In this document: piece after piece, positions 32,725-45,618 of the stretch
How the letters are laid out: each line of letters begins with the position of its first letter
Numbering within the stretch: position 1 is the stretch's first letter
Assembly: GCF_019399895.1 (NCBI RefSeq)
Contig: NC_091867.1
Span: forward strand, 5,270,001 to 5,334,000
Origin: Cardiocondyla obscurior
Taxonomy: Eukaryota; Arthropoda; Insecta; Hymenoptera; Formicidae
Direction: 5' to 3'
Length of the DNA stretch: 64,000 bases
The notes under the pieces: generated by a model
What the model was told of the DNA's origin: nothing
Databases searched by the model: none
What the model saw: only the letters and a program-made list of their open reading frames with translations
Program-made: the position numbers and the translations under genes

Positions 32725-35700
32725 CGTGAAAAGCAGCGTTCGAAGGTAGAACGCGCGTTGGCGTTTTGGTCTGAGAGATTTTTGTTAAAAAAATGCGCAC
32801 ACGTTAGCGGAATAATAAAAGCGAAAAGCAGAATAAAACTAATAATTAAAAAAAAAAATGAAAAGAAACAATAGTAATTTAATGATAATAAAAATGAAAG
32901 TGCTAAATAGAAAATTAAGTGAACATCTGCATTATTTTATTTTAAAGGAATATTTAAATATTGTTCTATGATAGTTTTATAACAATACGAGGAATAAATG
33001 TATTTTCATATTACAATTTTCTTTAGGCAAATGTTGCATGTAAAATTTTTATTTTGACTTTAGAGAGTTTAATCATCGTGTTATGCAACGTAAAAGTATT
33101 CTTTTTCAAATATATTAAATTTTTATAAGGAACGAGAGAGAGTTTTATCACAAAATAGCGTTTTTCTCCGTGCTTAAATTTTATTAATTTTTTTCTTACG
33201 CACGAATCTTCGTACAGAATTATTAAAAAAAAATTAATTAAATCAATATTCATCCTAATTAAAAAGCCTAATCGCGAAGCTGCATATAACACGTAAACGA
33301 GAAATCATATGATCAATTATGATCGCGCGCGATTACATCTGCCACGCTTGATAAACGCGCATTACCGTTCATAAATAAAAATTATATGAAAAACACTGAA
33401 TCAATGTTCACAACGTACCCATTTCCGCATTTGGTACACGCGTATCACGATTAATTACAACGCAATTACATTCGGTTGCAGCACGATTATACTCGATTGC
33501 TCGTAAGCGCGACTCGCCTTCGATAAATGAAATTTGCGAGCAGTTTTAAAAGCGTAACTCGAAACTCGATCGCGAGCTGCTGATAGAAAGAAATATTGTT
33601 TCAAGAAATTCAGAAAAACAATGAGAGAATTAGTGCATCTGTGAAATATATTTGAAGTTTATAAAAAATATCGCGACTAATGGAAGGTTAATGCGCTGTT
33701 ACGTCTAACGCGACGCCCGTTAAGCGATACGTTAAAAAGACTTGATAATAGTCATGGCATATAATCTGTGTAATGGTACACGTAATTTAATATTTTTTCA
33801 AATATTAATTCGTACGATGTTACTGCAGAATAAAATCTGTGAAGCTGTAAAAATAGCGAGAAAAATATGCTTGGCGCTAGATCATTTCGCGACGTTTCGA
33901 TTGTAATTTTTGCGTCGGATACTTTATCAGATTATGTTAAGATACGATTTAAATTGTCCTGGTGACTCAAGTGATACTTAATATACTTCTGAAATATTTA
34001 TAAATGTCTCACTTTTATATAAAAAAAATATATATATAAAAATAAAAAAAAACGAGATTAGGTTTTTAATAGAGATCGCAACTCCAGACGATTTGATTTC
34101 GCAACATTTGATCGGATATCTCGAATTCCCGAACACGTTATTAATACATTTTGCACTGGAATTATCATTCATTAACTGGATCAACTAACATCCGTCCAAT
34201 ACTCGATTTAATGTTTTCAATACGTACACGTTTACCGATTCGTACTACTTCGTAAGATAGTAATCATGCAAACATGCTGAAAACATTGTGAAATATATTT
34301 CGCTTTCGCACGACGGTCGTTCAACAAGACATATTTCGGTATTGTTTAATACCTCGCAATATTAACGCGTACATACGCTATTCAGTTTTGCGCAAAAAAA
34401 GGGACGTGGTGGAAACTTTTTACGAAGCAACAGTAACAATGCGGTGAGCAGTGGCTGTCGGCGTGCTTGAAATTTTTATACTCTCGTATGAATTCAAATT
34501 GATGCAATAATTATCATCGAATATTTCGAGCATGCAACTGTTTTAAATTAGCTCCAACGGCGCAAGGAATCTTTTCGCAATCCGTATTATACAAGATGTA
34601 GTCCGAAATAGGTTCGATAAAAAAAAAAAAAAAAAAAGAGAAAAGAAAAAAATTACGAAGACACCGCGAATACTTCAACGACGAGCGGCGCCAGAATCGC
34701 AGCATGTTTCGTTATATTGCATGAAGGTTAAGGTTAGCTTTTGCACGTCGGACTAGCACGTTACAAACCGCAATGCACATCGCGACTAATTATGACTTTG
34801 TAGTGCATCGTACTTGGAATTCGGTCCCTTATCGACGCTCAGCTCGGCATTTCTTGCGAGATGTGAAACTCACGAAGCAACGGTACGGCGACGCCGAGAG
34901 CATTTTGCCACCGTATCGTTCTGGATGTTCACCGGCGATATTCTCTGCTCGTTTAGCACTTCCCCCGATCGATTCGCTTGTACTTTGATATTAATCAACA
35001 CCTCGCGGTATCGACAACGCGTGTACGCGACTCATTTTTGCGCAAAAAGGAACGCAATGACGCTCTGCGTGAAGCTGCGCCGCGTCAACTGACGACAATA
35101 ACTTCACGCGGCTTGAACTTTAATGCCGTATTTTCATTTACCTGATATAATAATCGCTCGTCCGATGCCAGATTTGACACTCCTGATACAAGTCTATCAC
35201 GTTTGATCCATAAAAATTCCGCGTTAGTAAACTGTAAAAAAAAATTTATTTCACGGATTGTCTCGTTTTTGCGTAGCTTATATCTATACTATTGCATTCA
35301 GCACGGCGGGATTAAAATTTTTATGGCTTATATCCATTTTTACCAAATATAAATTAATTTCAATCTCACTTTAGTCATTTATCTCTTTCTATTCTAGCTT
35401 TTTTCGAAACTAAATTGATAAAAAATAAATTATATCAAAATAAAATCAGAAACAAATTTTAATGTTATAAAGACATAAAATTAATTAAAATAATTAATAT
35501 CGAAAATTTAATACGTTGAATAACGAACAAATGCTCAAGAATTTTAAATGCAGTTCATTGTTGAAGATCAGCCTATGCAATTTTCTTTAAAGTAATAGCA
35601 AAATTAAGAACGCAAACTGAATTTTTCATACAGACGCCAATAACCCGCAGACGGAGCGCGTGTCAAATTTATGTGACATTTTGCATCTAGCGATTCAATT

Positions 35701-36060
35701 GTGCATATATGTCTAGTGATTTGGTCATACATAATATGTGTGCTAGCACACGTATACTCGGCGTATAATTATTAATGAAATCAATTAATTCAACACGTCA
35801 CGACAGGACGCATTAATAATGGCAAAGTTTCCTTACCACGGGATCGAATATTTCAACAGCCAACCAGCAATCTGACGCCCCGGACGGTCGTGTACTTTAC
35901 ATATCGTTGCTAATTAACATTTTGCGATAATCACGTAATTTTCTTACATAACCTTATTCGTCGTATAAAGAATATCGTAGAGTTGACGCGAAGCTCGCGT
36001 CTGCAGATCTGCCGTCTTCGATTCCGAGTCTGATCTACTAGAACTGCACTTTTAATACTC
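32725..36060. other. AT-rich non-coding block
   Basis: No supportable gene. Includes poly-A at 34619-34637, a 14-bp perfect palindrome GTGTGCTAGCACAC at 35738-35751, and a possible minus donor (CCCGTG then gtaagg) near 35836 with a short open minus stretch behind it. A CpG-richer patch at about 34780-35095 holds overlapping 71- and 92-codon plus frames without recognisable content. Confidence 0.5.
34619..34637. repeat. Poly-A run (19)
   Basis: An uninterrupted run of 19 A followed by a short A/G-rich tail. No flanking duplication was noticed, so retroposition is not claimed. Confidence 0.9.
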
Positions 36061-36079
36061 CCCACCACCACGCCAAGAG

Positions 36080-36233
36080 CCAATCGCCTGTCAAAAAATT
36101 CGGAGCACTAGTTGATATAATAAGGTGCATTTTGCACTTGCAATTCAGTACGTATTCAATCGCCACACCGTTTGCATCGTTCGCATCTTTTAAAATGAGA
36201 GCGGTCCTTTTAAGGATAGCTACTCACGATTGA
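36080..36233 (+). promoter_or_regulatory. TATA/initiator core promoter with short frame
   Basis: TATAATAA at 36116-36123 lies exactly 31 bases before the A of TCAGTA (A at 36147), the expected TATA-initiator spacing. A CCAAT-type sequence (gagccaatcgcc) is near 36077-36088, about -65, and GTGCATTTTGCAC is between TATA and initiator. The predicted leader of 48 nt reaches an ATG at 36195 in a good context (taaaATGA), opening MRAVLLRIATHD before a stop at 36231. The frame resembles a truncated signal peptide; no donor inside it was found, so the gene body is unidentified. Confidence 0.42.
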
Positions 36234-36699
36234 ACATTGATCTTGTGTATGAAGATCTTCATTTCGTTCTTACAATACAGCCATCAAATATCATACTATT
36301 TCAGCCACTTTATCTTTTTTTAGTTTACATCTCGAGATTTAATGCATTAATTTGATACAATTTTTACGCCACGAATTGAGACAAAAAGAACGTGCAGACG
36401 ATATTCGTAAAAAGCCAAAGAAAGCTTCGTAAAATTTCGGTCAAGAGTTTATTCGGGGGTTAATTAATAATAATTTCGACGTGAGATAACGGATATGCGA
36501 ATTACGGGGCTTCTCGATTTACCGTCGCATTTATTATTTCAAGATCGGAAAACGATGTATGTTTTCATATTAAAAGCACCATCGGCTAGACGATCACTAA
36601 TCGATGCATTTTGTTGCAATTATATCACGATCGATAATTGGGAGAAGTTAGGTTATAGAGCAAGCGTACTAGATTCGTATGAAGTTGCCCCCTGATCTT

Positions 36700-37859
36700 A
36701 GTCGTCGCGATGTGAGAACGCGTCCTAGCGTTCCAAATGTTGCAACGTCCCTTTCGTCGCGCCTCTCGTCGCGCCATCTCGTCGCGTCTCTTTTAGCGTA
36801 AAGGTGTCTCTTTCGCGTGAGTCACGGTCGCGTCTGTCAGTACTTGATCACGGATACAGCGTCGAGCAGAGTAACGTAATCGTGCGAGTGTCAAACAGTG
36901 TCGATATCTGAGGGAATCCGGAAAGACGGGCGAGTGCATTTAGCAGAATATCTAGCTCGCCGCTATCGTTGCGTCCCGTTTCGCCGGATCTCGCCTCGCA
37001 CGAGAATCGGAGTGATGTACGCGAAAGAAGTGTCAAATTCGTCAGGCCGCTGGGTATACTGTTCCGTTCGAGAGACTTAACCGTGACCTAGACACTACCG
37101 AGCGACAAGACTTTCGTCCCCCTCGCCGCCGAGCCGTTCGTGCAAGGAGCACCGTACCGCATCGCTTCGCCGCGCCGCTTCGCCGCGTCGCGTCGCCTCT
37201 GTACAGAGCCTCGCGATTTTTTCGATGGAAGCGAATCGAGCGGCATAATGACAAATCCTAATCCTGGATGGCGATCGAAGATGTCCGGCAGCGCGGGATC
37301 GTGGGTGCAAGCTCTATATGTTGGAGGTTAAATACGCGTACGTTTCGGAAATGCGGAACCGTGTGTGCGAGTTTTTAAATCGGAAGTCGAATATGTGTAA
37401 GTCTCGGGAATGCGGAATTGTGTGTGCGAACTATATATTGAATGCTGAATACGCGTGCACACAGATACGTCTCGAGAGTGCGGAATTGGGAGTGCGCGCT
37501 CGAATGTCGACAGCCGAATGTGCGTACGTTAAGGGAGTGCGGAATCGTGTGTGCGTGCTCTAATGTCGACAGCCGAATACGCGTATGTTGTCGGTGTGCA
37601 GAATCAAGTGTCCGTACTACACTTCTCGCGATTCACCTGACTCTCACTCGTCGGATAAATTTGAACGTTCCCAACAATCTCGATGGTTTCCGGTGTGCGA
37701 TTAAGGACGAAGGATTAAGATTTCGACATTGAACTGATACGTGAATTGATTGATTCGCGATTGTTGAAGTTCTACCGGGATAGAATCCCCGCTTCGTGGA
37801 GTCTTCGTATCATGAATCGTCTCATGAATCGTCGAGAAATCTTCGTCGTTGGAGCTAAG
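36700..37859 (+). promoter_or_regulatory. CpG-rich promoter and possible leader exon
   Basis: A CpG-rich block with repeated tcgtcgcg phrases at 36755-36790 is followed by an initiator TCAGTA at 36837-36842 (A at 36839), without TATA. A donor-like CTAAG|gttagt at 37860 could end a leader exon of about 1 kb. The leader would contain the minisatellite at 37293-37629. Frames of 60-96 codons occur in all phases and are unrecognised. Confidence 0.33.
37293..37629. repeat. 59-bp minisatellite, about 5.5 copies
   Basis: Units begin with gcggaa or close variants at 37293, 37353, 37412, 37480, 37539 and 37598, giving periods of 60, 59, 68, 59 and 59. Shared parts are gcggaatcgtgtgtgcg and, later in the unit, cgaatacgcgtacgt. 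The 68-bp unit has an extra piece near cacacagat. The two units starting at 37480 and 37539 are the most alike, sharing aatgtcgacagccgaat. A period of 59 shifts the frame each copy, so it is unlikely to be coding. Confidence 0.85.
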
Positions 37860-39896
37860 GTTAGTTGTATTCATCACAATACAGTTAATTTTGTAGTCAC
37901 GGAAGAGGGAATATATTAACTGCGCGATACGAGCATGAGATTTTGTGATCACGTCCAGCCTTGTGAAGATTTCTAAACTAATCTGATTAAATAAACGAGG
38001 ATATTTCTCTCGTAAACAATTAAGACTATTATAAATTTCGACACGTTAAAAAGTGCAATTGCATAGTAAATATTGCGAAACGTTAGCGTTGTCTCATTTA
38101 TGCTCGCTAAATTTTCGAATAACTTCTAAACTTTTAATACCGGAAGTTCAATACTTGAAATATAGACACGTGCAACGGAAATGAAATAAGAAACGAATGC
38201 CATACATCTCTTTAAATGTCGCAATTTCCAAATAGCACTTACACTAGTAAAAGATTGATTTGCCAGCTGTGCCCATGATTTTTTAATAACCTTAATTTAG
38301 CGATTCGAATTTGTGCGATATCAATCAGAGTTTAAATTAGATTTTCTCGCTGAAAAATTACCCGATTGTTTAATTATTTCAAGTTTCCACGATTCGATGA
38401 GAAAATCGTTTCCGTCCCGACGCCTTTCGTTAAGACAAAATTTGCATCGGACAAATAATTCCGGCGCGCTGTGTATATTAAACGATAGTAATAATAACAC
38501 ATGCAAATGCAACAGGAATCCCGCACGGTCCGTTGCGGGAATTCCTCGCCGCAAGAGGGTTTGCGGGGGGTGGTGGTTTCCGCTTGTTTAAGCTTGCCGG
38601 ATTAATTTGGCCGTTGTCGATGGACCTACTCTCCCTCTCGCCCCTTGCTACAATCCTCCGCCCCCTCTTTTATTTTTTTTTTCTCACTCGCTCGCGAAGA
38701 TGCGCGCCGGGATTCACAACCTTGATTTATGCCGAAATCGACGCCGTTTATTATCAGTCCTCCCCTTTTCCCCTCCCATCTACGCCGACTGCCCAAACTG
38801 TTCCCGGGGCTGCTGAATGTGTGCATGCGTGAAATTGGAAACGCAGACAAGCGTCCATGCAAATTTAACCCGTCCGTCTGTCCGCCATTCGACTCTCGAC
38901 AAAGAAGGAACTCCGTGTCTACCACCCTTCCCTGTTCATTCTTGCCATCCCCTTGTCCTATCCAGCAGCCTACGTCTCGTCAACGGGTTCTCGGGGGACG
39001 CAGAGGAGCCTCCAGATAACCAATGTGGCTTATTTTGGAAAATTTTTGGTATACTCGACAAATGAAAAGAGGATGAGGCTCTCGCGAATTAAAATGTGCG
39101 TAAAACGTTTATCGAAATAAATGGGTCGGGCTCATAAATTATTAAATTATTAAACATTTTGTCTTTTATATTTTATATCGATTAATATTAACTTTTCACA
39201 GATTTATTTAAAATATCTATATAATTATAAATATGTATTGCAACCGAATGAGTAAATTGCTAAATTTTATTTCATTTTTTTATACGCATCGGTAATTCTT
39301 TCATACGTTTATTATTTATTCTAACAGTTAAAATTATTTGTTCAATAGTTATAACTTTTTCTAAATTTGAAGATTATTACCACTGAACATGTTAAAAGAA
39401 ATAAATAATGCTTTATTACTTTTCAATAATCTTTATAACCAATTTAGTCTGAAATATATTATTCTAAAATTATAAATTTATAATAAAATTTATTTGACCT
39501 TATTTAAATAATTTAATTTTGTCACTTATTTCTCTTCTTTCGGTGCTAATTTTGCTGAAAATATATTCTTTTTTTTTTTCTTTTTAAATTAACTTTAAAA
39601 CTGTTGTACAATACATTTTTAATAAAAGATTAATTTTTATTAGAAAAGATAGAGTTTGTAATGTAAAGAACATATCCATATAATGTTTTTGGAGTATTCT
39701 ATATTTTTTCTATTATGCATTTATCGAAACTCAAGGTATCAACGTGTGTGAATGTATATAGGAATCGCTTAAAGTGTAATATCCCGCAGAGTAAAACAAC
39801 ATTATATAGTTACCTAGTGTGTCAATTACTAAATGTGGCAAAGTCATGTAATGGACGCAAATCTTGTTCTCAATAACAGACCTCAATTAATTTCAG
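37860..39896. other. Non-coding block
   Basis: AT-rich to 38500, then a GC-richer stretch 38500-39020 with overlapping frames of 69-99 codons on both strands and no recognisable content, then strongly AT-rich sequence. No promoter pair seen. Confidence 0.5.
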
Positions 39897-39934
39897 CAGT
39901 GTAATCGTTGGTTGTATAGTCTCCAATCGCTCGC
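39897..39934 (+). other. Candidate 38-nt exon
   Basis: Acceptor attaatttcag ends at 39896, followed by a second CAG (a NAGNAG arrangement), and the donor TCGC|gtaagttt starts at 39935. Two of three phases are open. The pyrimidine tract is short, and no neighbouring exon is known. Confidence 0.2.
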
Positions 39935-41100
39935 GTAAGTTTATTCTCTCGTAGCCGTGAGAATTTGAAGTTACAGTTTGAACGTTTAACAAGTTAATAT
40001 TATATTTAGTTTAAAACTTTTATTTTTAAGTTTCTCTTTTGATAATAAATAAGGTGAGTTTTAACAACGCCTTATTTATAATTATTAACTATTGCTAGAT
40101 AATTTAGTGTTACCAAAATTATCAGAATAATTCTAAATAAATAAATAATCTTATTATAATAAAGCTATGTGGATTAATATTCCACATGAGTGCTTTTAAT
40201 AAACAGAGCAGTTTGGTTTACTTAGTAGGTACATAGTGTGCTCTAGATTTAATTAAGTTGTGATTAATTTACCAACAAAAGCGATACGGGCTGTGATCGT
40301 TTTAATCCTTTTATGTTTCTACGGTTCAATCTTTATAACGAGTTTTGTTTTAATTACGAGCAACAGTCATATATCAAGAAAATTTATCTTTTTTAAACTT
40401 TTTACTTCGAATCTATTTGTATTATAAAACATTTATAGATTTTTAACAAATTAAGGATGAACATTTTCATTCGCGTACAATAAAAATTTAAATTGTAAAA
40501 TCATTATACATTAAGTTTTTCTATTTAAAATTTATGATATTAGCATATTTACCGTAACTTTAAAAAATGATAAGTTTGTTATTATGTTTGCCTTAATTAT
40601 TAGTAGGCATAATTTGTAGGTGATTAGGATTTTCAGGTGTTGCGTTTAATCGCTCCTGCTGTGTCGAACATTCAATACTAATTAATTAGCCACTGTCACT
40701 TACCATTAGTGCGTTCGTCATTTACAAACCTATCTGCCCCTATCGTTCATTCTCACGTTTGAAATTATATATAGTTCCATGAGTAGACGAATTTTTAATC
40801 AAATGAGTAAATTAATTCTAATCGGAGATAATTTTTAAATAAAACTAATCTATTTTACGCGGAGCAATAATGGTGGTTGAAAGAAATCTTGCTACGTAAA
40901 AAAAGGGGGGAAAAAATTTATTTATTTTGTAAAAACTTAATTTAGAAAAAAGTTGTCCTGCGAATAATTTTATATTTTAATAAACGTAAAAAAAGAAAGT
41001 ATACGATGCCAAAAGTAAATTGACTTGAATAACTTGCCAATGTTTCTAAATACGCGAGCGAAATGCTGATGCATCAAAAGTCACAGCTACAGGTGCCTAA
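39935..41100. other. AT-rich non-coding block
   Basis: A plus donor (ATAAG then gtgagttt) near 40051 and a strong minus donor (CTAATG then gtaagtga) near 40712 lie here without definable exons. Otherwise AT-rich filler. Confidence 0.45.
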
Positions 41101-41470
41101 ATGACGTGTAAAAGCTTCCTCTTTCACTGCATTTCTTTCTACTTTTTTTTTCTCTCTTTCTATCCCCTCTCTTTTTCTCCCTACATTTCTTTCTCGCTTT
41201 CTTTTTTCATTCTCTCCGTCTCTCTGCTTCCTACACAGATATTAAAATCAATACGGTATGCGTTTGACTGGTACACCGTATGCACCGCCATTACCGCATG
41301 CACCGGCCGCGTATGTACGATCCACCCCCACCTACGTTTGCCCCCCACAATCATTCCACGCCATACCCATCCTCTCTGTAATCCTCCTCCTCTTCCTCCC
41401 CTTTGCGGATGCACGCGAGAACTGCAGCTGCAGCTGTAGCGTCTTGCAGCCGACATGGTGGAGAGGATGA
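41101..41470 (+). other. Pyrimidine tract, acceptor and open frames
   Basis: A C/T-rich tract (41110-41230) ends in an excellent acceptor (tctctgcttcctacacag, AG at 41238). After it two phases stay open for about 64-71 codons; one starts with an ATG at 41258 (MRLTGTPYAPPLPHAPAAYV), is Pro-rich, then hydrophobic, then Cys/Ser repeats over ctgcagctgcagctg. A donor-like ACG|gtatgcg lies 17 nt after the acceptor. It might be an exon, but Pro/Leu/His richness follows from C/T-rich DNA. Confidence 0.18.
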
Positions 41471-43361
41471 GTTGAGGTGCGAACTGTTAAGGGAGAGATG
41501 AAGGGCTTGAGGAATTTGACGTCAAGTCAAGGGTAGCTTTAGCAGAAAATGACGAAGGATTTGATATAATAAATGATCCAATCAGAGTGTCTAGTGCAAC
41601 GAATCCTTCTATTTCGAGTACCAACGTTTTGAATGAATTTTTAGAATGTTTGACGCTCCCACTTCACGCCTTCGCGAGCTATTTAAATCCTTGAGTAAAT
41701 TAAATCTCCGAAATTTTCAATTTTGAAAGACTCAATGCAAATATTTAAAGGAAGTTTAAATTAGAAATTAATTTTCTCAGAAAAGAAAAAATGGATATAT
41801 TTGTTAACGTGGATAAATTTTAGAGATGTTAAATGCATCGTATAAATTTTATTATTATTATATATTTGATATGTTTGAGTAATTCCTAAAATTATTTTTT
41901 AAATATCAGTCTTACATTTTTTTCTCATTAATTTAATTTTTATGGTATATTATATAGTGTTTAAATAGTTCTGCCCCTTAAATCATTGTAATTGATAAAT
42001 TGCATTATTAAATCTTTGAGATTTTAGATGCTTGAATAACTCGAGTCCTCTGAATCATAGAGTTCTTAGATACTACATAAGTCTAGGTGTATTAAGGGGG
42101 TATAAAGACGGAACATAATTTCATACCAAGTTAATCAGACGCTCAAGGAGTCTCCGGGGAGATACGCAACGTCAAGGAGGACTGACGAAGGGGGAGGGAT
42201 CAAATCGTAACCCACGACATCAAATACTGGCCAAGGCGTGCCAATGTCATGTAACAGCTGTTACTATTCGCTTGTTTAACTAAGCTAATTAGAAGGTTAA
42301 TTATTTAATTGCGACTATAATTATTTCGATATTATATGTTTCACAAACATATATTTTAAACTTTAATATGCTAAAACAATGCTTAAAGTGTTTGAAAGCT
42401 GTGGCAAGCTACATAAAACATTTAGTATTATACTTGAAATATATTATATATATATATATATTTTTTTAAACAAGCAAACTTTCGCCATAAACGGATTAAA
42501 TTTTAAGCGACTACGTCATTGATTAATTGCAGTTCTTTTCCCAGATCAGATAAAGCTTATTAAAAAGTCAAGAATTTTATCTATCATAATTAATTATACA
42601 TTTTATTGAATTTCTCAAAGTTATACGCATTGTTACGATATATTTTTATAATTTAACTATATGATTTTTTACGACATTAATATTCTTCCAAATAACTCTT
42701 CGAAAAATTATAAATGTAATAGTAAAATTGTGGGATCTGTTAAATATTGAAAAAAAATAGGTAGTGATAGGTCTGGACAGTACAACGGGAAAGGTTTTAG
42801 AAATATAAGTCCATGATGTTACGCGAATGTAGCTCGCTTGCGTTGTGCATTTCGCTGACACCTCGTAAAACTGTAAACACGTTGCCTGCATTGGTTTTAT
42901 CGCGCATTCGGACGGGATTCACGAGCCGCCATTTAGCTGGAATATTATTTCGTCAGGCCGCCAGCCGGGGCAAGCGGGCGAGTTTAAATTACTCGCGCGA
43001 TCGTACGGTGCAATTAACGAAGAGGATTTATGTCGAAGTGAGTACTTCGAGGCGAAACGTTTTACGGCTGTTAACACAAAGAATTTGGCGAAGATTAAAC
43101 GATGTAACATATAAATGAAAGAAAGAAAAGTGACTCTTTTTTTTTATTGCAAACGAGCATCGCAAATTTTAATTTTATGTGTTCTTCAAAATAATGGAAC
43201 ATATGTAAAAAAAAAGATTAAGAACATTTTTTACTATAAGACGCGGAAATGTCTGAAGGCATTAATTCTTTATAAATAATTCTAATAAAAAATGTTTAAA
43301 TTGTAATATATGTATTTATTACATATCAGATTATTATTAAATCTTTATATTCTGTTTGCAG
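41471..43361. other. Non-coding block
   Basis: Includes a TA microsatellite at 42445-42461, a complex stretch at about 42090-42260 without recognisable content, a good acceptor (gcagttcttttcccag) near 42546 with no donor following, and a CpG-richer stretch 42815-43110 with an unrecognised Arg-rich 101-codon frame. Confidence 0.45.
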
Positions 43362-43430
43362 TACCGAGCTAAGGATCGATCTTGGGACTGAGGGCGTGGA
43401 TCGTGCATGTCCGAAGTCGGCGATTCACAA
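43362..43430 (+). CDS. Candidate first coding exon (MSEVGDSQ)
   Basis: Acceptor atattctgtttgcag ends at 43361 and the donor CACAA|gtaagtca starts at 43431, enclosing a 69-nt exon. It has a TGA at 43389 in frame with an ATG at 43407, which opens MSEVGDSQ up to the donor in phase 0. That is the layout of an exon holding the end of a 5' leader and the first eight codons, with further exons beyond a large intron. The acidic, Ser-containing start fits many cytoplasmic or nuclear proteins; I cannot identify the gene. Untranslated leader exons would lie upstream on the plus strand, possibly at 8.1-9.4, 16.7 or 36.8 kb. Confidence 0.42.
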
Positions 43431-45494
43431 GTAAGTCAATTCAGCGCAGATCGCAATGTATACTTCTGTCTGTTTTCCGCAAAGCAATAATTGCGCGTAC
43501 AACTGCAACTCGCAATTAATCACGGCACGATCGCATAATCTAATACAGAAATTGCACGTGCAACGTATCGCGGTAATATACCGGCAATTGATTGCATGAA
43601 ATAGAACATGCTCTAATTCGCACGATTGTACATGCTAAGTTCGGCGTAAATTTAAATTCGTTAATGCGCATCCAATTATGATCTTTCGAATATTTATGCC
43701 CTTGGGCTTATAATAAAATATTAACATACATTAATAAATTTGAAATATAAATGAAGGAAAATGGTACAAGTTCAAATCAGTGAATTTATAATTATTGGTA
43801 ACAAATTTTTTTTTTTTTTTTTTATAAGCTGGCAATTTGAATAAAATTCAAACTTTTAGTTTGATTAACAATGCTTCGGTAGAAAATTGATTATTCGATT
43901 CAATCGTGACATGAAAATATCTCTCCCTGTCTTCCTTCCGCGATTTTTCTTTTGCGTAATGGAACGTCAATCGAGAAGCAAGCGTTGTTAGTATAAAATG
44001 CAAGAGTGGGCGAACGAGGAAAGAATGGGGCGTAGTTTTGCGTCGGTACCTTGTTAACTCGTGATTGCTGCTCGTCAATTTTAATTACATGCTTTTAACG
44101 ATGATAGGATCTCAGAACGTTTTCTTGTGGAAAACTTCTGTAGAAATATAGCACTACGCAAATTATTTTAGATTTTGTGATTTCGCTAAATTTAAAAAAT
44201 TAATCATTATGTCAAACAATTAATTACTCTTGAGAAAGGATGATAGTGGATTAAAATTGGTAATTGCATGACACAATCGTACATTATTGACGTTGCAATT
44301 ATAAATACTTCCGCGATGAGATTGCAACATAATTATTAAATTACTCGGCAATTTATTAAACGTAAATTTATTTAATCATCATTGAGTTTTCCGAATTTGT
44401 TTATTTCAAATTATAAAGTTCGTCAAATATACGAATGTAACGGTGCCGACGGAAATATTAAAAGAGCGTTTAATCGCGAAATTTATAAATACGATACAAG
44501 TAGATAATGTTCCAATTGACAAAAAGTCGATATATATATTTTTTAAAAGTTTATTTAAAGTTTTATTATATCCGAGACAGTGCGGTAAATAAATTACGGA
44601 TTATAAAATGAAAGAGTCAGTGGGCAGATTTTTTTTATGTTTCGTAAATTAATTTTACTTGAGAGAAAATAAGTAATGCAATATTATTCGTTATTAGATT
44701 TCTGGCGACTTTTATTTTATAGGATTTAAATTTCAAGCTCGAATGCTAAGACTTTGAACACTGCGAATTCGAGAAGTTGTGAAAAATGATTCTTTTTCTT
44801 GACATTTTTACCAAGGGAAAATTTATTTCAAATTTTGCAAGAAACTGCGAATATATCTCCATTTGATCGAAATTTGAGACATTCGGTCTCAAACTACTTT
44901 GAGTCTTTCGACAACATTTCGACACTTATCAATCCCTATCCAAATAAATGATTTGGCACGACCATTCTAAATTGTCCTATGTAAGGCTTGATATTGCGCG
45001 CGCTTCCGGCTATTCCCTCTTCTCCTACCTTTTGCTGTCCACTCAGTGTACAACGATTTGTCGCAGCCAAATGCAATTGTCCCCCTCCCCCTCTTTTCTT
45101 CGATAATTGCAAAATCGGTCGAAACTCCCTAAAGCGGAACGACGAAGGTTATAGGAGAGAAAAATTGGACCTTTCATCGGTTATTTCACTGTAATTCTCG
45201 AGAATTCAATTTCCGAAAATATATGAAATTTTTTAAAGAATCATATAAGTTAAAAACAAAGTTTATAAATGTGATACGCGTGATACATTTAATTTATAGT
45301 TTTTTATCGTATTTATTTACGTGCTAGCTACGTGTATAATATTACATAATGATATAAATAACGGTACAATTTATATTTAATTTTTTATTTCTTTTTCTAT
45401 CAATGTCATTAAATATGTTTCCACTTTTAACGCTACGTTTTGCAACGTGCAGTCAAATATTCTAAAAATCGTGACGACTTAAATTTCGAAAATT
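43431..45494. other. AT-rich block, possible intron
   Basis: No supportable gene. Poly-T at 43806-43823. If the preceding exon is real this begins its intron. A 76-codon minus frame at 44078-43848 is unrecognised. Confidence 0.5.
43806..43823. repeat. Poly-T run (18)
   Basis: An uninterrupted run of 18 T. Confidence 0.9.
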
Positions 45495-45537
45495 ACGTGT
45501 TTACGTCCAGTTTGCCATATGGCTTACGTAAACACGT
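45495..45537. promoter_or_regulatory. Inverted pair of forkhead-type sites
   Basis: Perfect 12-bp arms ACGTGTTTACGT (45495-45506) and ACGTAAACACGT (45526-45537) flank a 19-base spacer that itself contains GCCATATGGC. Each arm contains the forkhead core TGTTTAC/GTAAACA and a CACGT-type half E-box. Either a symmetric regulatory site or a hairpin; it lies 100-450 bp from a CpG-rich block. Confidence 0.45.
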
Positions 45538-45618
45538 GTTAAGCAAATCTATAATAGCGCCGTAACCCTATCTTATTTCGCGGCAAGAAGGTAAAAAAAA
45601 CACAGAAAAAACTTACTC

